From contig NC_014165.1 of assembly GCF_000092645.1 (NCBI RefSeq), positions 1,364,001 through 1,428,000 on the forward strand: a stretch of 64,000 nucleotides of DNA, read 5' to 3'. The DNA is from Thermobispora bispora DSM 43833. Its GTDB lineage: Bacteria; Actinomycetota; Actinomycetes; Streptosporangiales; Streptosporangiaceae. The notes beneath the pieces are model-generated. The model was not told the DNA's origin. It saw only the letters and a program-made list of their open reading frames with translations, and made no database searches. The position numbers and the translations under genes were made by a program. Within the stretch, counting starts at the first letter, position 1. Each line of letters starts with the position of its first letter. Of the stretch, positions 17,628 through 26,840 are shown piece after piece.

Positions 17628-18857
17628 GTGGGGGGACGGCTGACGGCGGGAGGGGTCTCCCTGGTTCTCCTGGCGGCACTTCTGGGATGCGGCGCGACCG
17701 GCGCCGCACCGGGCGCGGTGGGCACGATCGAGGACGGGTTCCGCATCGGCGTGCTGCTCCCGGACCGGCGCGCGGAGCGATACGAGGCGCACGACCGCCC
17801 CGCCATCGCCCGGGCGATAGCGTCCCTCTGCCCGCGGTGCGAGGTCGTGTACGGCAACGCGGGCGGCGACCACGCGGCACAGGCGCGGCAGATGGCCGAG
17901 ATGCTCGCCGGCGGCGTGCGGGTGTTCATCCTCGGCGCCGTGGACCCGCGGGCCATCGCCCCCACGGTCGCGCAGGCGAAGCTCGCCGGCGCGAAGGTCG
18001 TCGCGTACGAGCGGCTGGCCAACGGCCCGATCGACGCCTACGCGGCGGGCGACCGGGTGCAGGCCGGCCGGGAGCTCGGCAGGGCCCTGCTCGAGGCGAT
18101 CCGCGCCGGGGGCGATCCCCGGCGGGGCGAGGTCGTCCTGGTCACCGGACCGGCGGACGACCCGGGCGCGGCCGAGGTGAGCCGGGGCGTGCACGAGGTC
18201 CTCGACGGCCGGATCGCCATCGGGCGGGAGATCGCCGTCTGGAACCCGGACCGGGTGGCCGAGCTGGTGCGCACCGCCATCGCCGGCGTGGGCGCCGAGC
18301 GGGTCATCGGGGTCTGCGCCGGGTACGGCGGGGCGGCCGACGCGGTCGCGGCCGCCATGAGGGCCGCCGGAGTCCGCCCGGGCACCCCGTTCACCGCGGA
18401 AGGGGCCGATCCGGCGGCGATCCGGCGGATCCTGGAGGGCGGGCAGACCGCCGCCGTGCACCGGCCCATCGCCGCCGAGGCGGAGCACGCGGCCCGGCTC
18501 GCCGTGGCGCTCGGCACCGGCCGGACCGCCCACGGCACGGCCTACGTCGCCAACGGGACGACCGCGTCGATCCCGGCCGTCCTGGTCCGGCCGGTCGTGG
18601 TCACCCGCGCGGACCTCGCCGACCCGGCCGCGGGCGACGCCCCACCGGCCGGGGAGGAGCCGGCCGTCCCTCCGCTGCGGCCACGCCGGCCGGCGGAGCC
18701 GCGGCCCGCCCGCCGGCCCCCGTCACCGCGCGCCGGACGGGCCGGCCGGCCGGTCGCGCCTCGCGTCAGCCCGTCCACACCTCGCGCAGCGGCTCGGCGA
18801 GCTTCGCCGCCTGAGCCAGCCCGGCCTGGTACGCGGGCTCCCACAGGTGCGGGCTGA
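17628..18857 (+). CDS. Sugar-binding-like periplasmic lipoprotein
   Basis: A 409-residue lipoprotein. The signal ends at lipobox ALLGCG (Cys21). Residues 38-325 resemble type I periplasmic sugar-binding proteins of the XylF/RbsB kind: IGVLLPDRRAERY, VFILGAVDPRAIAP, VVAYERLANGPIDAY and VLVTGPADDPGAAE. A disordered Pro/Arg/Ala tail of about 75 residues follows. No ABC ATPase or permease gene is next to it, so it may work with a distant transporter or act as a sensor. GTG 17628 has AAGGGGG upstream. The 3' end overlaps the convergent patatin gene by 92 bases; part of the tail may be unselected read-through of that overlap. Confidence 0.75.
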   Translation: MGGRLTAGGVSLVLLAALLGCGATGAAPGAVGTIEDGFRIGVLLPDRRAERYEAHDRPAIARAIASLCPRCEVVYGNAGGDHAAQARQMAEMLAGGVRVFILGAVDPRAIAPTVAQAKLAGAKVVAYERLANGPIDAYAAGDRVQAGRELGRALLEAIRAGGDPRRGEVVLVTGPADDPGAAEVSRGVHEVLDGRIAIGREIAVWNPDRVAELVRTAIAGVGAERVIGVCAGYGGAADAVAAAMRAAGVRPGTPFTAEGADPAAIRRILEGGQTAAVHRPIAAEAEHAARLAVALGTGRTAHGTAYVANGTTASIPAVLVRPVVVTRADLADPAAGDAPPAGEEPAVPPLRPRRPAEPRPARRPPSPRAGRAGRPVAPRVSPSTPRAAARRASPPEPARPGTRAPTGAG

Positions 18858-19605
18858 GCACGTCGGTGCCGAACACCTCGATCGCGGCCTCGTCGGGGGC
18901 GATCACGTACTGCCGCGCCGCCCCGACCCGGCTCAGCTCCTTCTCCAGCGTGGCGCGCGGGGTCATGTGGGCGAGCGGCTCGAGCACCACCACGACCTCG
19001 GCGCCCTCGGCGAGGTCCGCGTTGGTGGACGACCGGACCCCGCCGTCGACGTAACGCCGGCCGTTGATCTCGATGGGCGGGAACACCATCGGCACGCAGC
19101 AGCTCGACGCGATGGCGAGCTCCAGCGGGACGCCGGACTCCCGGCGCCAGACCACGAACTCGCCGGTCTCGGCGTCCACCGCGGTGATGAGCAGCTCGCG
19201 GTCGGGCCACTCCCTGACCGGGAGGTGCTCGCCGAGCTTCCTGAGCCGTTCGTGGGTGATGCCGGTCTGGGCGGCGAGCGCCATCTGCCCGAGCCTGCGG
19301 CGCCGCTCCTTCGGCTCCAGGCTCTCGTCGTACAGCACGGCGAAGGCCGCCATGACCGCGTCCATGTCGACCTTCCCGCCGCCGTCGCCGTGCCGCGCGG
19401 GCTCACCCGCCGCCTGCCGGGCGATCGCCTCCTCGAGGTCGGCTCCGGTTGCGATGAGGGTTCCGGTGACCGAACCGGCCGAGGTGCCGATGATCCGGTC
19501 CGCGGTTCCGAGGTCGATCCCCTTCTGGCGGAGGCCGTGCACCACGCCGGCCTCCCAAGCGACGCCGGCGACACCGCCGCCGCCGAGCACGAGTGCGCTG
19601 ATCAT
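18766..19605 (-). CDS. Patatin-like phospholipase
   Basis: A 279-residue serine lipid hydrolase of the patatin/RssA group. SALVLGGGGVAGVAWEAGV holds the oxyanion glycine loop, GTSAGS is the nucleophile elbow (Ser about residue 43), and YVDGGV holds the catalytic Asp (DGG motif) near residue 187. No signal peptide, so it is probably cytoplasmic or membrane-peripheral and acts on phospholipids or acyl esters. ATG 19605 starts right at the family's N-terminus; an in-frame ATG at 19632 adds nine residues. No ribosome site is clear for either. Its 3' end overlaps the convergent lipoprotein gene. Confidence 0.87.
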   Translation of the reverse strand: MISALVLGGGGVAGVAWEAGVVHGLRQKGIDLGTADRIIGTSAGSVTGTLIATGADLEEAIARQAAGEPARHGDGGGKVDMDAVMAAFAVLYDESLEPKERRRRLGQMALAAQTGITHERLRKLGEHLPVREWPDRELLITAVDAETGEFVVWRRESGVPLELAIASSCCVPMVFPPIEINGRRYVDGGVRSSTNADLAEGAEVVVVLEPLAHMTPRATLEKELSRVGAARQYVIAPDEAAIEVFGTDVLSPHLWEPAYQAGLAQAAKLAEPLREVWTG

Positions 19606-19811
19606 GTGTGGAATTATGTTCCAGAATTGCATTCATTACGAGGGTGTTGTCCTGCGCCGGAGCGAATCGCCCGGTCCGTCCTGACCGAAACCGTTGACGA
19701 ATGATCTTCGGTATGTGAAAGTTCGGTCCGGCTCCATGCACGTCGGCGGTTGACGGTCGGGGTCTTCCCGCGACTGTGCATGGCGGTTGTCCACGCCGAA
19801 GGGAACCGTCC

Positions 19812-22547
19812 GTGCGCAGAATCGTCAGCGTTCTCGCGATCGCCGTCGTGGCGATGGCGGTGGCACTGGTGCGATCGGCACCCGTCTCCGCCGTCGCCGC
19901 GGACCCTTACGAGTTCAAGAACGTCCAGATCGCCGGGGGTGGGTTCGTACCCGGCATCATCTTCAGCCAGGCGGAAAAGGACCTGATCTACGCGCGCACC
20001 GACATCGGCGGCGCCTACCGCTGGATCCCGGAGACCCAGAGCTGGAAACCGCTCCTCGACTGGGTCGGCTGGGACAAGTGGGGCTGGAACGGCGTCGTCA
20101 GCATCGCCCCCGACCCGGTCGATCCCGACCGGGTCTACGCGGCGGTCGGGATGTACACCAACAGCTGGGACCCGAACAACGGCGCGATCCTGCGCTCCAC
20201 CGACCGCGGCGAGACCTGGCAGGCGAGCCCGCTGCCGTTCAAGCTCGGCGGCAACATGCCCGGGCGGGGCATGGGCGAGCGCCTCGCGGTCGACCCCAAC
20301 AAGAACAGCATCCTCTACCTCGGCGCGCCCAGCGGCCACGGGCTGTGGAAGAGCACCGACTACGGCGCCACCTGGTCCAAGGTGACCAGCTTCCCCAACC
20401 CGGGGAACTACCGGGCCGGGGACGGCGAGTACGACGGTGACATCCAGGGCGTGGTCTGGGTGACGTTCGACAAGCGGACCGGCACCCCCGGCAACCCCAC
20501 CCAGACCATCTACGTGGGCGTGGCCGACAAGGAGAACACGGTCTACCGGACCACCGACGGCGGCGTCACCTGGGAGCGGATCCCGGGGCAGCCGACCGGC
20601 TACATCGCGCACAAGGGCGTGCTCGACACCGTCAACGGCCACCTGTTCATCGCCACGAGCGACACGGGCGGGCCGTACGACGGGAGCAAGGGCGACGTGT
20701 GGCGGTACGACACCGCGACCGGCGAGTGGAAGCGGGTCAGCCCGGTGCCCTCGGACAGCCCGGACAACTACTTCGGGTACAGCGGGCTCACCCTCGACCG
20801 GCAGCGCCCCGGCACGCTCATGGTCGCCACCCAGATCGCCTGGTGGCCCGACGTGATCTTCTTCCGCAGCACGGACAGCGGGGAGACCTGGACGCGGATC
20901 TGGGACTGGGAGGTCTACCCGAACCGGACCTTCCGCTACACCATGGACATCTCCGAGGTGCCGTGGCTGACGTTCGGCGCGAACCCGGCCCCGCCCGAGG
21001 TGGCCCCGAAGCTCGGCTGGATGACGGAGTCGGTGGAGATCGACCCGTTCGACTCCGACCGGATGTTGTACGGCACCGGCGCCACCATCTACGGCACCAC
21101 CGAGCTCACCAAGTGGGACCGGGGCGAGACGTTCACCATCCGGCCGATGGTGAAGGGCCTGGAGGAGACCGCGGTCCTCGACCTGATCAGCCCGCCCAGC
21201 GGCGCGCACCTGATCAGCGGCCTGGGGGACCTCGGCGGCTTCCGGCACGACGACCTCGACGCCGTGCCGCCGATGATCTTCACCCAGCCCGTGTTCACCA
21301 CGACGACCTCGCTCGACTACGCCGAGGCCAGCCCGAACATCATCGTGCGGGCCGGTGACTTCACCGACGCCGACCGGCCGAACGACAGCCACGTGGCGTT
21401 CTCCACCGACGGCGGGAAGAACTGGTTCCAGGGCACCGAGCCGGGCGGCGTGAACAAGGGCGGCACCGTCGCGGCCGCGGCCGACGGCAGCCGGTTCGTC
21501 TGGGCGCCAGGCGACCCCGGGCAGCCGGTGGTCTACTCGGTCGGCTTCGGCAACTCCTGGACCCCGTCCAGCGGCGTCCCGGCCAACGCGATCGTCAAGT
21601 CGGACCGGGTCAACCCGCTCAAGTTCTACGCCTTCGCCAACGGCCGGTTCTACGTGAGCACCGACGGCGGGGCGACCTTCAGCGCCACGCCGGCCACCGG
21701 CCTGCCGTCCGGCAACGTCCGCTTCAAGGCCGTCCCCGGCCGGGAGGGCGACATCTGGCTCGCCGGGCCGGGCGGGCTGTGGCACTCGACCGACTCGGGC
21801 GCTTCGTTCACCAAGGTGGCGGCCGTCGAGGACGCGGTGAGCATCGGCTTCGGCAAGGCCGCGCCGGGCCGGGACTACCCGGCGCTCTACACCGTCGCCA
21901 CCATCGGCGGGGTGACCGGGGCGTTCCGCTCCGACGACGCGGGGCAGAGCTGGGTGCGGATCAACGACGATCAGCACCAGTACGGCAACTGGGGTGAGGC
22001 GATCACCGGGGACCCGAGGATCTACGGCCGGGTGTACATCGGCACCAACGGCCGCGGGGTCCTCTACGGTGACCCGGCCGGCGGCGCGCCGTCCCCGTCG
22101 CCGTCCCCGTCCTCGTCGCCCTCGCCGTCCCCGTCGACCTCCCCTTCGCCGTCGCCGAGCCCGTCCGGCTCACCGAGCCCGTCGCCCTCGGCGTCCCCGT
22201 CGCCATCCCCGTCCCCGAGCGGCGGCAAGGCGTGCACGGCCCGCTACGCGCAGGTCAACTCCTGGCCCGGCGGATTCCAGGGCGAGGTCACGGTGTCGAA
22301 CACCGGAACCGAGCCGACCGGCGGATGGCGGGTCGAGCTGACCTTCAGCGGCGACCAGGCGATCGATGACCCGATCCACCAGGTCTGGGGCGCCACGTAC
22401 ACCAGGTCCGGGGAACGGCACGTCTTCGACAACGAATCCTGGAACGGGTCGCTCGCGCCCGGCCAGTCCGCCACCCTCGGGTTCCTCGGCCGGACCACCG
22501 GGTCCTCAGGCCCCACGGTGGCGTCCGTGACGTGCACCGCCCGATGA
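19812..22547 (+). CDS. Secreted GH74 xyloglucanase with CBM2
   Basis: A 911-residue exported enzyme. Signal peptide (residues 1-29, ending SAVAA), GH74 catalytic region (about 30-755), a Pro-Ser linker (about 757-806) and a C-terminal CBM2 (about 807-911) with flanking cysteines (KACTARYAQ and VTCTAR) and surface Trp residues. The catalytic region is two seven-bladed propellers with repeated STDRGETW, STDYGATW and STDSGETW blade motifs. The likely catalytic aspartates are in YARTDIGGAYRW and a Asp near residue 480. GH74 enzymes cut the beta-1,4-glucan backbone of xyloglucan, and CBM2 binds cellulose. GTG 19812 has GAAGGGA upstream. The gene stands alone with a strong terminator after it. Confidence 0.95.
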   Translation: MRRIVSVLAIAVVAMAVALVRSAPVSAVAADPYEFKNVQIAGGGFVPGIIFSQAEKDLIYARTDIGGAYRWIPETQSWKPLLDWVGWDKWGWNGVVSIAPDPVDPDRVYAAVGMYTNSWDPNNGAILRSTDRGETWQASPLPFKLGGNMPGRGMGERLAVDPNKNSILYLGAPSGHGLWKSTDYGATWSKVTSFPNPGNYRAGDGEYDGDIQGVVWVTFDKRTGTPGNPTQTIYVGVADKENTVYRTTDGGVTWERIPGQPTGYIAHKGVLDTVNGHLFIATSDTGGPYDGSKGDVWRYDTATGEWKRVSPVPSDSPDNYFGYSGLTLDRQRPGTLMVATQIAWWPDVIFFRSTDSGETWTRIWDWEVYPNRTFRYTMDISEVPWLTFGANPAPPEVAPKLGWMTESVEIDPFDSDRMLYGTGATIYGTTELTKWDRGETFTIRPMVKGLEETAVLDLISPPSGAHLISGLGDLGGFRHDDLDAVPPMIFTQPVFTTTTSLDYAEASPNIIVRAGDFTDADRPNDSHVAFSTDGGKNWFQGTEPGGVNKGGTVAAAADGSRFVWAPGDPGQPVVYSVGFGNSWTPSSGVPANAIVKSDRVNPLKFYAFANGRFYVSTDGGATFSATPATGLPSGNVRFKAVPGREGDIWLAGPGGLWHSTDSGASFTKVAAVEDAVSIGFGKAAPGRDYPALYTVATIGGVTGAFRSDDAGQSWVRINDDQHQYGNWGEAITGDPRIYGRVYIGTNGRGVLYGDPAGGAPSPSPSPSSSPSPSPSTSPSPSPSPSGSPSPSPSASPSPSPSPSGGKACTARYAQVNSWPGGFQGEVTVSNTGTEPTGGWRVELTFSGDQAIDDPIHQVWGATYTRSGERHVFDNESWNGSLAPGQSATLGFLGRTTGSSGPTVASVTCTAR

Positions 22548-22583
22548 GGAACCCCACCGCCCGCTGAGGCGTCCCCAGCTCAC

Positions 22584-22615
22584 GGAGCCGGCCCGGGAGC
22601 ACCCGGGCCGGCTCC
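22584..22615 (+). terminator. Strong hairpin after the xyloglucanase gene
   Basis: A perfect 14-base stem (22584-22597 with 22602-22615) and AGCA loop, starting GGAGCCGGCCCGGG. No long T-run follows, as is common for actinobacterial terminators. Confidence 0.85.
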
Positions 22616-22706
22616 CGTCTGCCCGCGATCGAGAGTGAGCACTCCATCGCATAGCCTGTCAACCGGCGAGACGGCATGCGGCCACCGACAGGGAGCTGTG
22701 CGCACG

Positions 22707-24764
22707 ATGGCCATCGGGATATATGTCGCGGCGAGTGACGCCAGGAGCAACAAGGGCACCATCGCCCTCGGCATGATCGAGCTGCTGTCCCGCCAGGTCG
22801 AGACCGTGGGCGTGTTCCGGCCGGTGGTCCGGTCCGGCCGGGAGGACAACCTGATCAACACCGCCCGGTCCAGGTTCGGGATCGCGCTGCCGCACGCGAT
22901 GTGCGCGGGCGTGACCTACGAGGACGTGCACGCGAGCGCGGAGGCGGCGACCGAGGAGATCATGGCCCGCTACCGGGAGCTCGCCGCGCGCTGCGACGCC
23001 GTCGTGGTGGTCGGCAGTGACTACACCGACGTCGGCTTCCCGACCGAGTTCACCTTCAACGCCGACCTCGCGGCGAACCTCGGCACCCCCGTGATCAACG
23101 TGGTGACCGGTCTCAACCGCACGCCCGACGAGATCGTCGCCGCGCTCGACATGTCCCGCAGGGTGCTCAAGGAACGGCACGCCACCGAGCTCGCCTCCTG
23201 CATCACCCGGGTCGCCCCTGAGCTGGTCCACGAGGTCGAGGCCCGGTGCTCGGCCTACGTCCTGCCCGAGGTGCCGCGCCTGTCGGCGCCGACCGTGCGC
23301 GACCTCATGACCGCCTGCGACGGCAAGCTCTTCCGCGGGGACGAGCAGCAGCTCGGGCGCGAGGTCGGCGCGATCATGATCGGGGCGATGTCGCTGCCGA
23401 ACATCCTCGAGCGGCTCACCGAGGACGCCGCCGTCGTCGTCCCGGCCGACCGGGCGGCCGCCCTGGTCCCCGGGCTCATCGCCGCGCACCGGGCGCCCAC
23501 CTTCCCGGCCCTCTCCGCGATCATCCTCAACGGCGGGCTGCCGCTGCCCGAAGCGGTGATCAAGCTGATCGACGGCATGAACGTCCGGCTGCCGATCATC
23601 ACGACCGACGGCGGCACGTTCGAGACGTCGACCAAGCTCTCCGCCGCCGAGGGGCAGTTCACCCCGGACGCGACCGGAAAGATCGAGACGGCCCTCGGCC
23701 TGTTCGCCGAACGGGTGGACGCCGCGGCGCTGCTCCGCGCGCTGCGGATCACCAAGGCCAAGGCGGTCACCCCGCTGATGTTCGAGTTCGATCTGCTGGA
23801 GCGGGCGCGGACCGACCGCCGCCACATCGTGCTGTGCGAGGGCACCGAGCCGCGGATCCTCCGCGCGGCCGACATCGTGCTGCGCCGGGGCTGCGCCGAC
23901 CTCACCCTGCTCGGCGACGAGCAGGAGATCCGCCAGCTCGCCGCCCAGATGGGCCTGCTCATCGACGAGGCCCGGGTGGTGAGCCCGTTCGACGAGGAGC
24001 TGCGCGAGCGGTTCGCCCAGGAGTACGCGCGGCTGCGCGCGCACAAGGGCGTGACCGTGGACCAGGCGCGCGACATCGTCACCGACCTCTCCTACTTCGG
24101 CACGCTCATGGTCCACCTCGGGCTCGCCGACGGCATGGTCTCCGGTGCGGCCCACACCACCGCGCACACCATCCGCCCCGCCTTCGAGATCATCAAGACC
24201 GCGCCCGGGGTGACGATCGCGTCGAGCGTGTTCTTCATGTGCCTCGCCGACCGGGTCCTGGTCTACGGGGACTGCGCGATCGTGCCGGACCCCACGGCCG
24301 AGCAGCTCGCCGACGTCGCCATCTCCTCCGCCGAGACCGCGGCGCGGTTCGGCATCGAGCCGCGGGTGGCCATGCTCTCCTACTCCACCGGCGACTCCGG
24401 CGCCGGCCCCGAGGTGGAGAAGGTGCGCCGGGCCACCGAGCTGGTCCGGCGGCTCCGGCCGGACCTCCCGGTCGAGGGGCCGATCCAGTACGACGCGGCG
24501 GCCGAGCCCAGCGTGGCGCGGACCAAGATGCCGGACAGCCCGGTCGCCGGCCGGGCCACCGTGTTCGTGGTCCCCGACCTCAACACGGGCAACAACCTCT
24601 ACAAGGCGGTCCAGCGGAGCGCGGGGGCGGTCGCGATCGGCCCGGTGCTGCAGGGCCTGCGCAAGCCGGTGAACGACCTGTCCCGGGGCGCCACCGTGCA
24701 GGACATCGTCAACACGATCGCCATCACCGCGATCCAGGCCCAGGAGCGGGAGGGCGCCCGGTGA
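22707..24764 (+). CDS. pta: Phosphate acetyltransferase
   Basis: A 685-residue long-form Pta, which interconverts acetyl-CoA and acetyl phosphate. It has an N-terminal dethiobiotin-synthetase-like P-loop domain, a central DRTGG domain (about 215-330) and a C-terminal PTA_PTB catalytic domain (about 370-680) with LCEGTEPRILRAADIVL, SGAAHTTAHTIRPAF and VVPDLNTGNNLYKAVQR. The first domain reads ASDARSNKGTIALG where most relatives have a GKST-type P-loop, so nucleotide binding there is doubtful. GGGAG lies 11 bases before ATG 22707. It overlaps ackA by GTGA, forming the classic acetate switch operon. Confidence 0.95.
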   Translation: MAIGIYVAASDARSNKGTIALGMIELLSRQVETVGVFRPVVRSGREDNLINTARSRFGIALPHAMCAGVTYEDVHASAEAATEEIMARYRELAARCDAVVVVGSDYTDVGFPTEFTFNADLAANLGTPVINVVTGLNRTPDEIVAALDMSRRVLKERHATELASCITRVAPELVHEVEARCSAYVLPEVPRLSAPTVRDLMTACDGKLFRGDEQQLGREVGAIMIGAMSLPNILERLTEDAAVVVPADRAAALVPGLIAAHRAPTFPALSAIILNGGLPLPEAVIKLIDGMNVRLPIITTDGGTFETSTKLSAAEGQFTPDATGKIETALGLFAERVDAAALLRALRITKAKAVTPLMFEFDLLERARTDRRHIVLCEGTEPRILRAADIVLRRGCADLTLLGDEQEIRQLAAQMGLLIDEARVVSPFDEELRERFAQEYARLRAHKGVTVDQARDIVTDLSYFGTLMVHLGLADGMVSGAAHTTAHTIRPAFEIIKTAPGVTIASSVFFMCLADRVLVYGDCAIVPDPTAEQLADVAISSAETAARFGIEPRVAMLSYSTGDSGAGPEVEKVRRATELVRRLRPDLPVEGPIQYDAAAEPSVARTKMPDSPVAGRATVFVVPDLNTGNNLYKAVQRSAGAVAIGPVLQGLRKPVNDLSRGATVQDIVNTIAITAIQAQEREGAR

Positions 24765-25945
24765 CCGGACGGATCCTCGTGATCAACGCCGGCTCGTCGT
24801 CGATCAAGTACCAGCTCATCGACGTCGCGACCCGGCGCAAGCTCGTCACCGGGCTCGCCGAGCGGATCGGCGAGGAGACCAGCGTGCTCACGCACGGCGC
24901 GCACCGGGTGGAGCGCCGGCTCGCCGACCACGAGGAAGGGCTGAAGGCGGTGCTCGCGGCGTTCGCCGAGCACGGCCCGCCGCTCGACGAGGTCGTCGCC
25001 GTGGGGCACCGGGTGGTCCACGGGGGTTCCCGCTTCATCCAGCCCACGATCATCGACGAGCGGGTCGAGAGGACGATCGAGGAGCTCGCACCGCTCGCCC
25101 CGCTCCACAACCCCCCCAACCTGGAGGGGATCCGGGTCGCCCGGTCCGCGTTCCCGCACCTGCCCCACGTCGCGGTGTTCGACACCGCGTTCCACGCGAC
25201 CATCCCCCGGCACGCCGCCACCTACGCGGTGCCGCGGGAGTGGACCGCCAAGTACGCGGTGCGCCGGTACGGTTTCCACGGCATCTCGGTCGCCTACGTC
25301 TCCCGCCGCGCCGCGGAGCTGCTCGGCCGGCCGTACGGCGAGGTGAACTCGATCGTGCTGCACCTGGGCAACGGCGCGAGCGCCACGGCGGTGCGCGGCG
25401 GGCGCAGCATCGACACGTCGATGGGCATCACCCCGCTCGCCGGGCTGGTGATGGGCACCCGGTCCGGCGACATCGACCCGGCCATCCCCGGCTACCTCCA
25501 CCGGGTCGCCGGGCTCGGCATCCCCGAGATCGACGAGGCGCTCAACAAGGAGAGCGGCCTGCTCGGCCTGTGCGGGGCCAACGACCTGCGGGACGTGTGG
25601 CGGCTCGCCGACGCGGGCGACGAGAACGCCCGGCTCGCCATGGAGATGTACGCCTACCGGGTGCGCTGCTACATCGGCGCCTACTACGCCGCGCTCGGCC
25701 GGGTGGACGCGGTCGTGTTCACCGCGGGCGTGGGGGAGAACGATCAGCGCACCCGGGCGCTCGCCGTGGAGGGCCTGTCCCGGCTCGGCATCGAGATCGA
25801 CCCGGTGCGCAACGCCGCCCCGGCCAAGGAGCCCCGGTTCATCTCCCCGGAGGGGGCCGAGGTGGCGGTCATGGTGATCCCCACCGACGAGGAGCTGGAG
25901 ATCGCCGTGCAGACCGCCGCCTGCATCGCCGCCGGATCCGCGTGA
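24761..25945 (+). CDS. ackA: Acetate kinase
   Basis: A 394-residue acetate kinase, converting acetyl phosphate plus ADP to acetate plus ATP. Family motifs in order: NAGSSSIKYQL (N-terminal phosphate loop), VGHRVVHGG, VFDTAFHATIP, RRYGFHGISVAYVS, LHLGNGASATAV, GTRSGDIDPAIPGYL and FTAGVGENDQRTR. Catalytic Arg, Asp and His residues of the family lie in VVHGG, FDTAFH and GFHG. It is translationally coupled to pta (GTGA overlap). Length is normal for the family. Confidence 0.96.
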   Translation: MTGRILVINAGSSSIKYQLIDVATRRKLVTGLAERIGEETSVLTHGAHRVERRLADHEEGLKAVLAAFAEHGPPLDEVVAVGHRVVHGGSRFIQPTIIDERVERTIEELAPLAPLHNPPNLEGIRVARSAFPHLPHVAVFDTAFHATIPRHAATYAVPREWTAKYAVRRYGFHGISVAYVSRRAAELLGRPYGEVNSIVLHLGNGASATAVRGGRSIDTSMGITPLAGLVMGTRSGDIDPAIPGYLHRVAGLGIPEIDEALNKESGLLGLCGANDLRDVWRLADAGDENARLAMEMYAYRVRCYIGAYYAALGRVDAVVFTAGVGENDQRTRALAVEGLSRLGIEIDPVRNAAPAKEPRFISPEGAEVAVMVIPTDEELEIAVQTAACIAAGSA

Positions 25946-26014
25946 CCCACCCGGGTCACCGCCGGATCCGCGGGAAGATGCCGCCGCCGATTATCCTGGG
26001 CAGCGATTGGGGGT

Positions 26015-26479
26015 ATGCGCTCGGTGGTGGCGGCTGGAAACGATCAGAAGACCCGGCGCGACACCCGGCACGGGGTGCTGCACCGGGTCCGGGTGTGGCG
26101 CGACCGCATCCGGGCCCGGCGGACCGGCCGGATGACGCTGCGGATCGCGATCGGTCTGCTCGGCGGCATCATGGTGATCGGCGGCTTGATCATGGTGCCG
26201 TTCCCCGGGCCGGGATGGCTGGTCGTGTTCGCCGGGCTCGCCGTCCTCGCCACCGAGTTCGCCTGGGCCTCCCGGCTGCTGGCGTTCGCGAAGGCCAGGG
26301 TCATGGCCGCGACCGATTGGCTGCAGCGGCAGAACTGGTTCGTCCGGATCGTCGCGAGCCTGCTCACCCTGACCTGCGCCGGCGCCATCGTCTGGGCGGC
26401 GGTGAAGCTGACCACCGGGATCGACCTGGTCGAAGCGGCGCTCACCCTCTTCGCCTACCTTCCCTGGGCTCAGAGGTAG
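26015..26479 (+). CDS. PGPGW-motif membrane protein (TIGR02611-type)
   Basis: A 154-residue protein with a basic N-terminus (about 1-40) and two membrane hairpins. The first includes MIGGLIMVPFPGPGWLVVFAG-like sequence around residues 50-72, containing the PFPGPGW signature of the TIGR02611 / putative transmembrane PGPGW family; the second is at about 110-130. Function is unknown. TTGGGGG precedes ATG 26015. Its last ten bases overlap the end of the convergent GroES-like gene. Confidence 0.82.
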   Translation: MRSVVAAGNDQKTRRDTRHGVLHRVRVWRDRIRARRTGRMTLRIAIGLLGGIMVIGGLIMVPFPGPGWLVVFAGLAVLATEFAWASRLLAFAKARVMAATDWLQRQNWFVRIVASLLTLTCAGAIVWAAVKLTTGIDLVEAALTLFAYLPWAQR

Positions 26480-26790
26480 AGGCCGGTCCCATGGTCGGTC
26501 TGCTGGGTGGCGACGGCGTGTAAATCACGCTCCCGCAGCACCAGGTAGACCTGTCCCTGGACCTCAACCTCGTACTGGTCCTCGGGGTTGAACAGGACCT
26601 TGTCCCCGGGCTTGACCGATCGGACGTTGGCCCCCGTGCCGCATACCTCGCCCCAGACCAGGCGATTGGCCATCTTCACCGTCGCCGGGATCACGATTCC
26701 CGAGCTGCTGCGCCGCTCTTCCGGCTCCCGATCGACCTTGACCATCACACGGTCGTGGAGCATCTGGATCTCGAACTTCGGCTCGGCCAC
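26470..26790 (-). CDS. GroES-like small chaperonin-fold protein
   Basis: A 106-residue protein with the Cpn10 fold. MLHDRVMVKVDREPEERRSSSGIVIP matches the N-terminal strand and mobile loop of GroES, and GDKVLFNPEDQYEVEVQGQVYLVLRERDLHAV matches its C-terminal strands. It is not next to groEL and differs from true GroES in the mobile loop, so it is more likely the actinobacterial GroES-like paralogue than the main co-chaperonin. It could still cap a GroEL paralogue. Confidence 0.8.
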   Translation of the reverse strand: MAEPKFEIQMLHDRVMVKVDREPEERRSSSGIVIPATVKMANRLVWGEVCGTGANVRSVKPGDKVLFNPEDQYEVEVQGQVYLVLRERDLHAVATQQTDHGTGLYL

Positions 26791-26840
26791 GCTCGAAGTT
26801 TACGCGGACCCGCACGGGAGCCGTCATCGCGGGGAAGCGC

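Noticed and set aside
19614-21977. 787-codon open frame antisense to the xyloglucanase
   Set aside because: Product is a Gly/Val/Arg/Asp-rich string without domains; antisense of a well-supported GH74 gene.
23246-24760. Upstream extension of the acetate kinase frame through pta
   Set aside because: The extension is an Arg/Pro-rich off-frame reading of pta; acetate kinase homology starts at GTG 24761.
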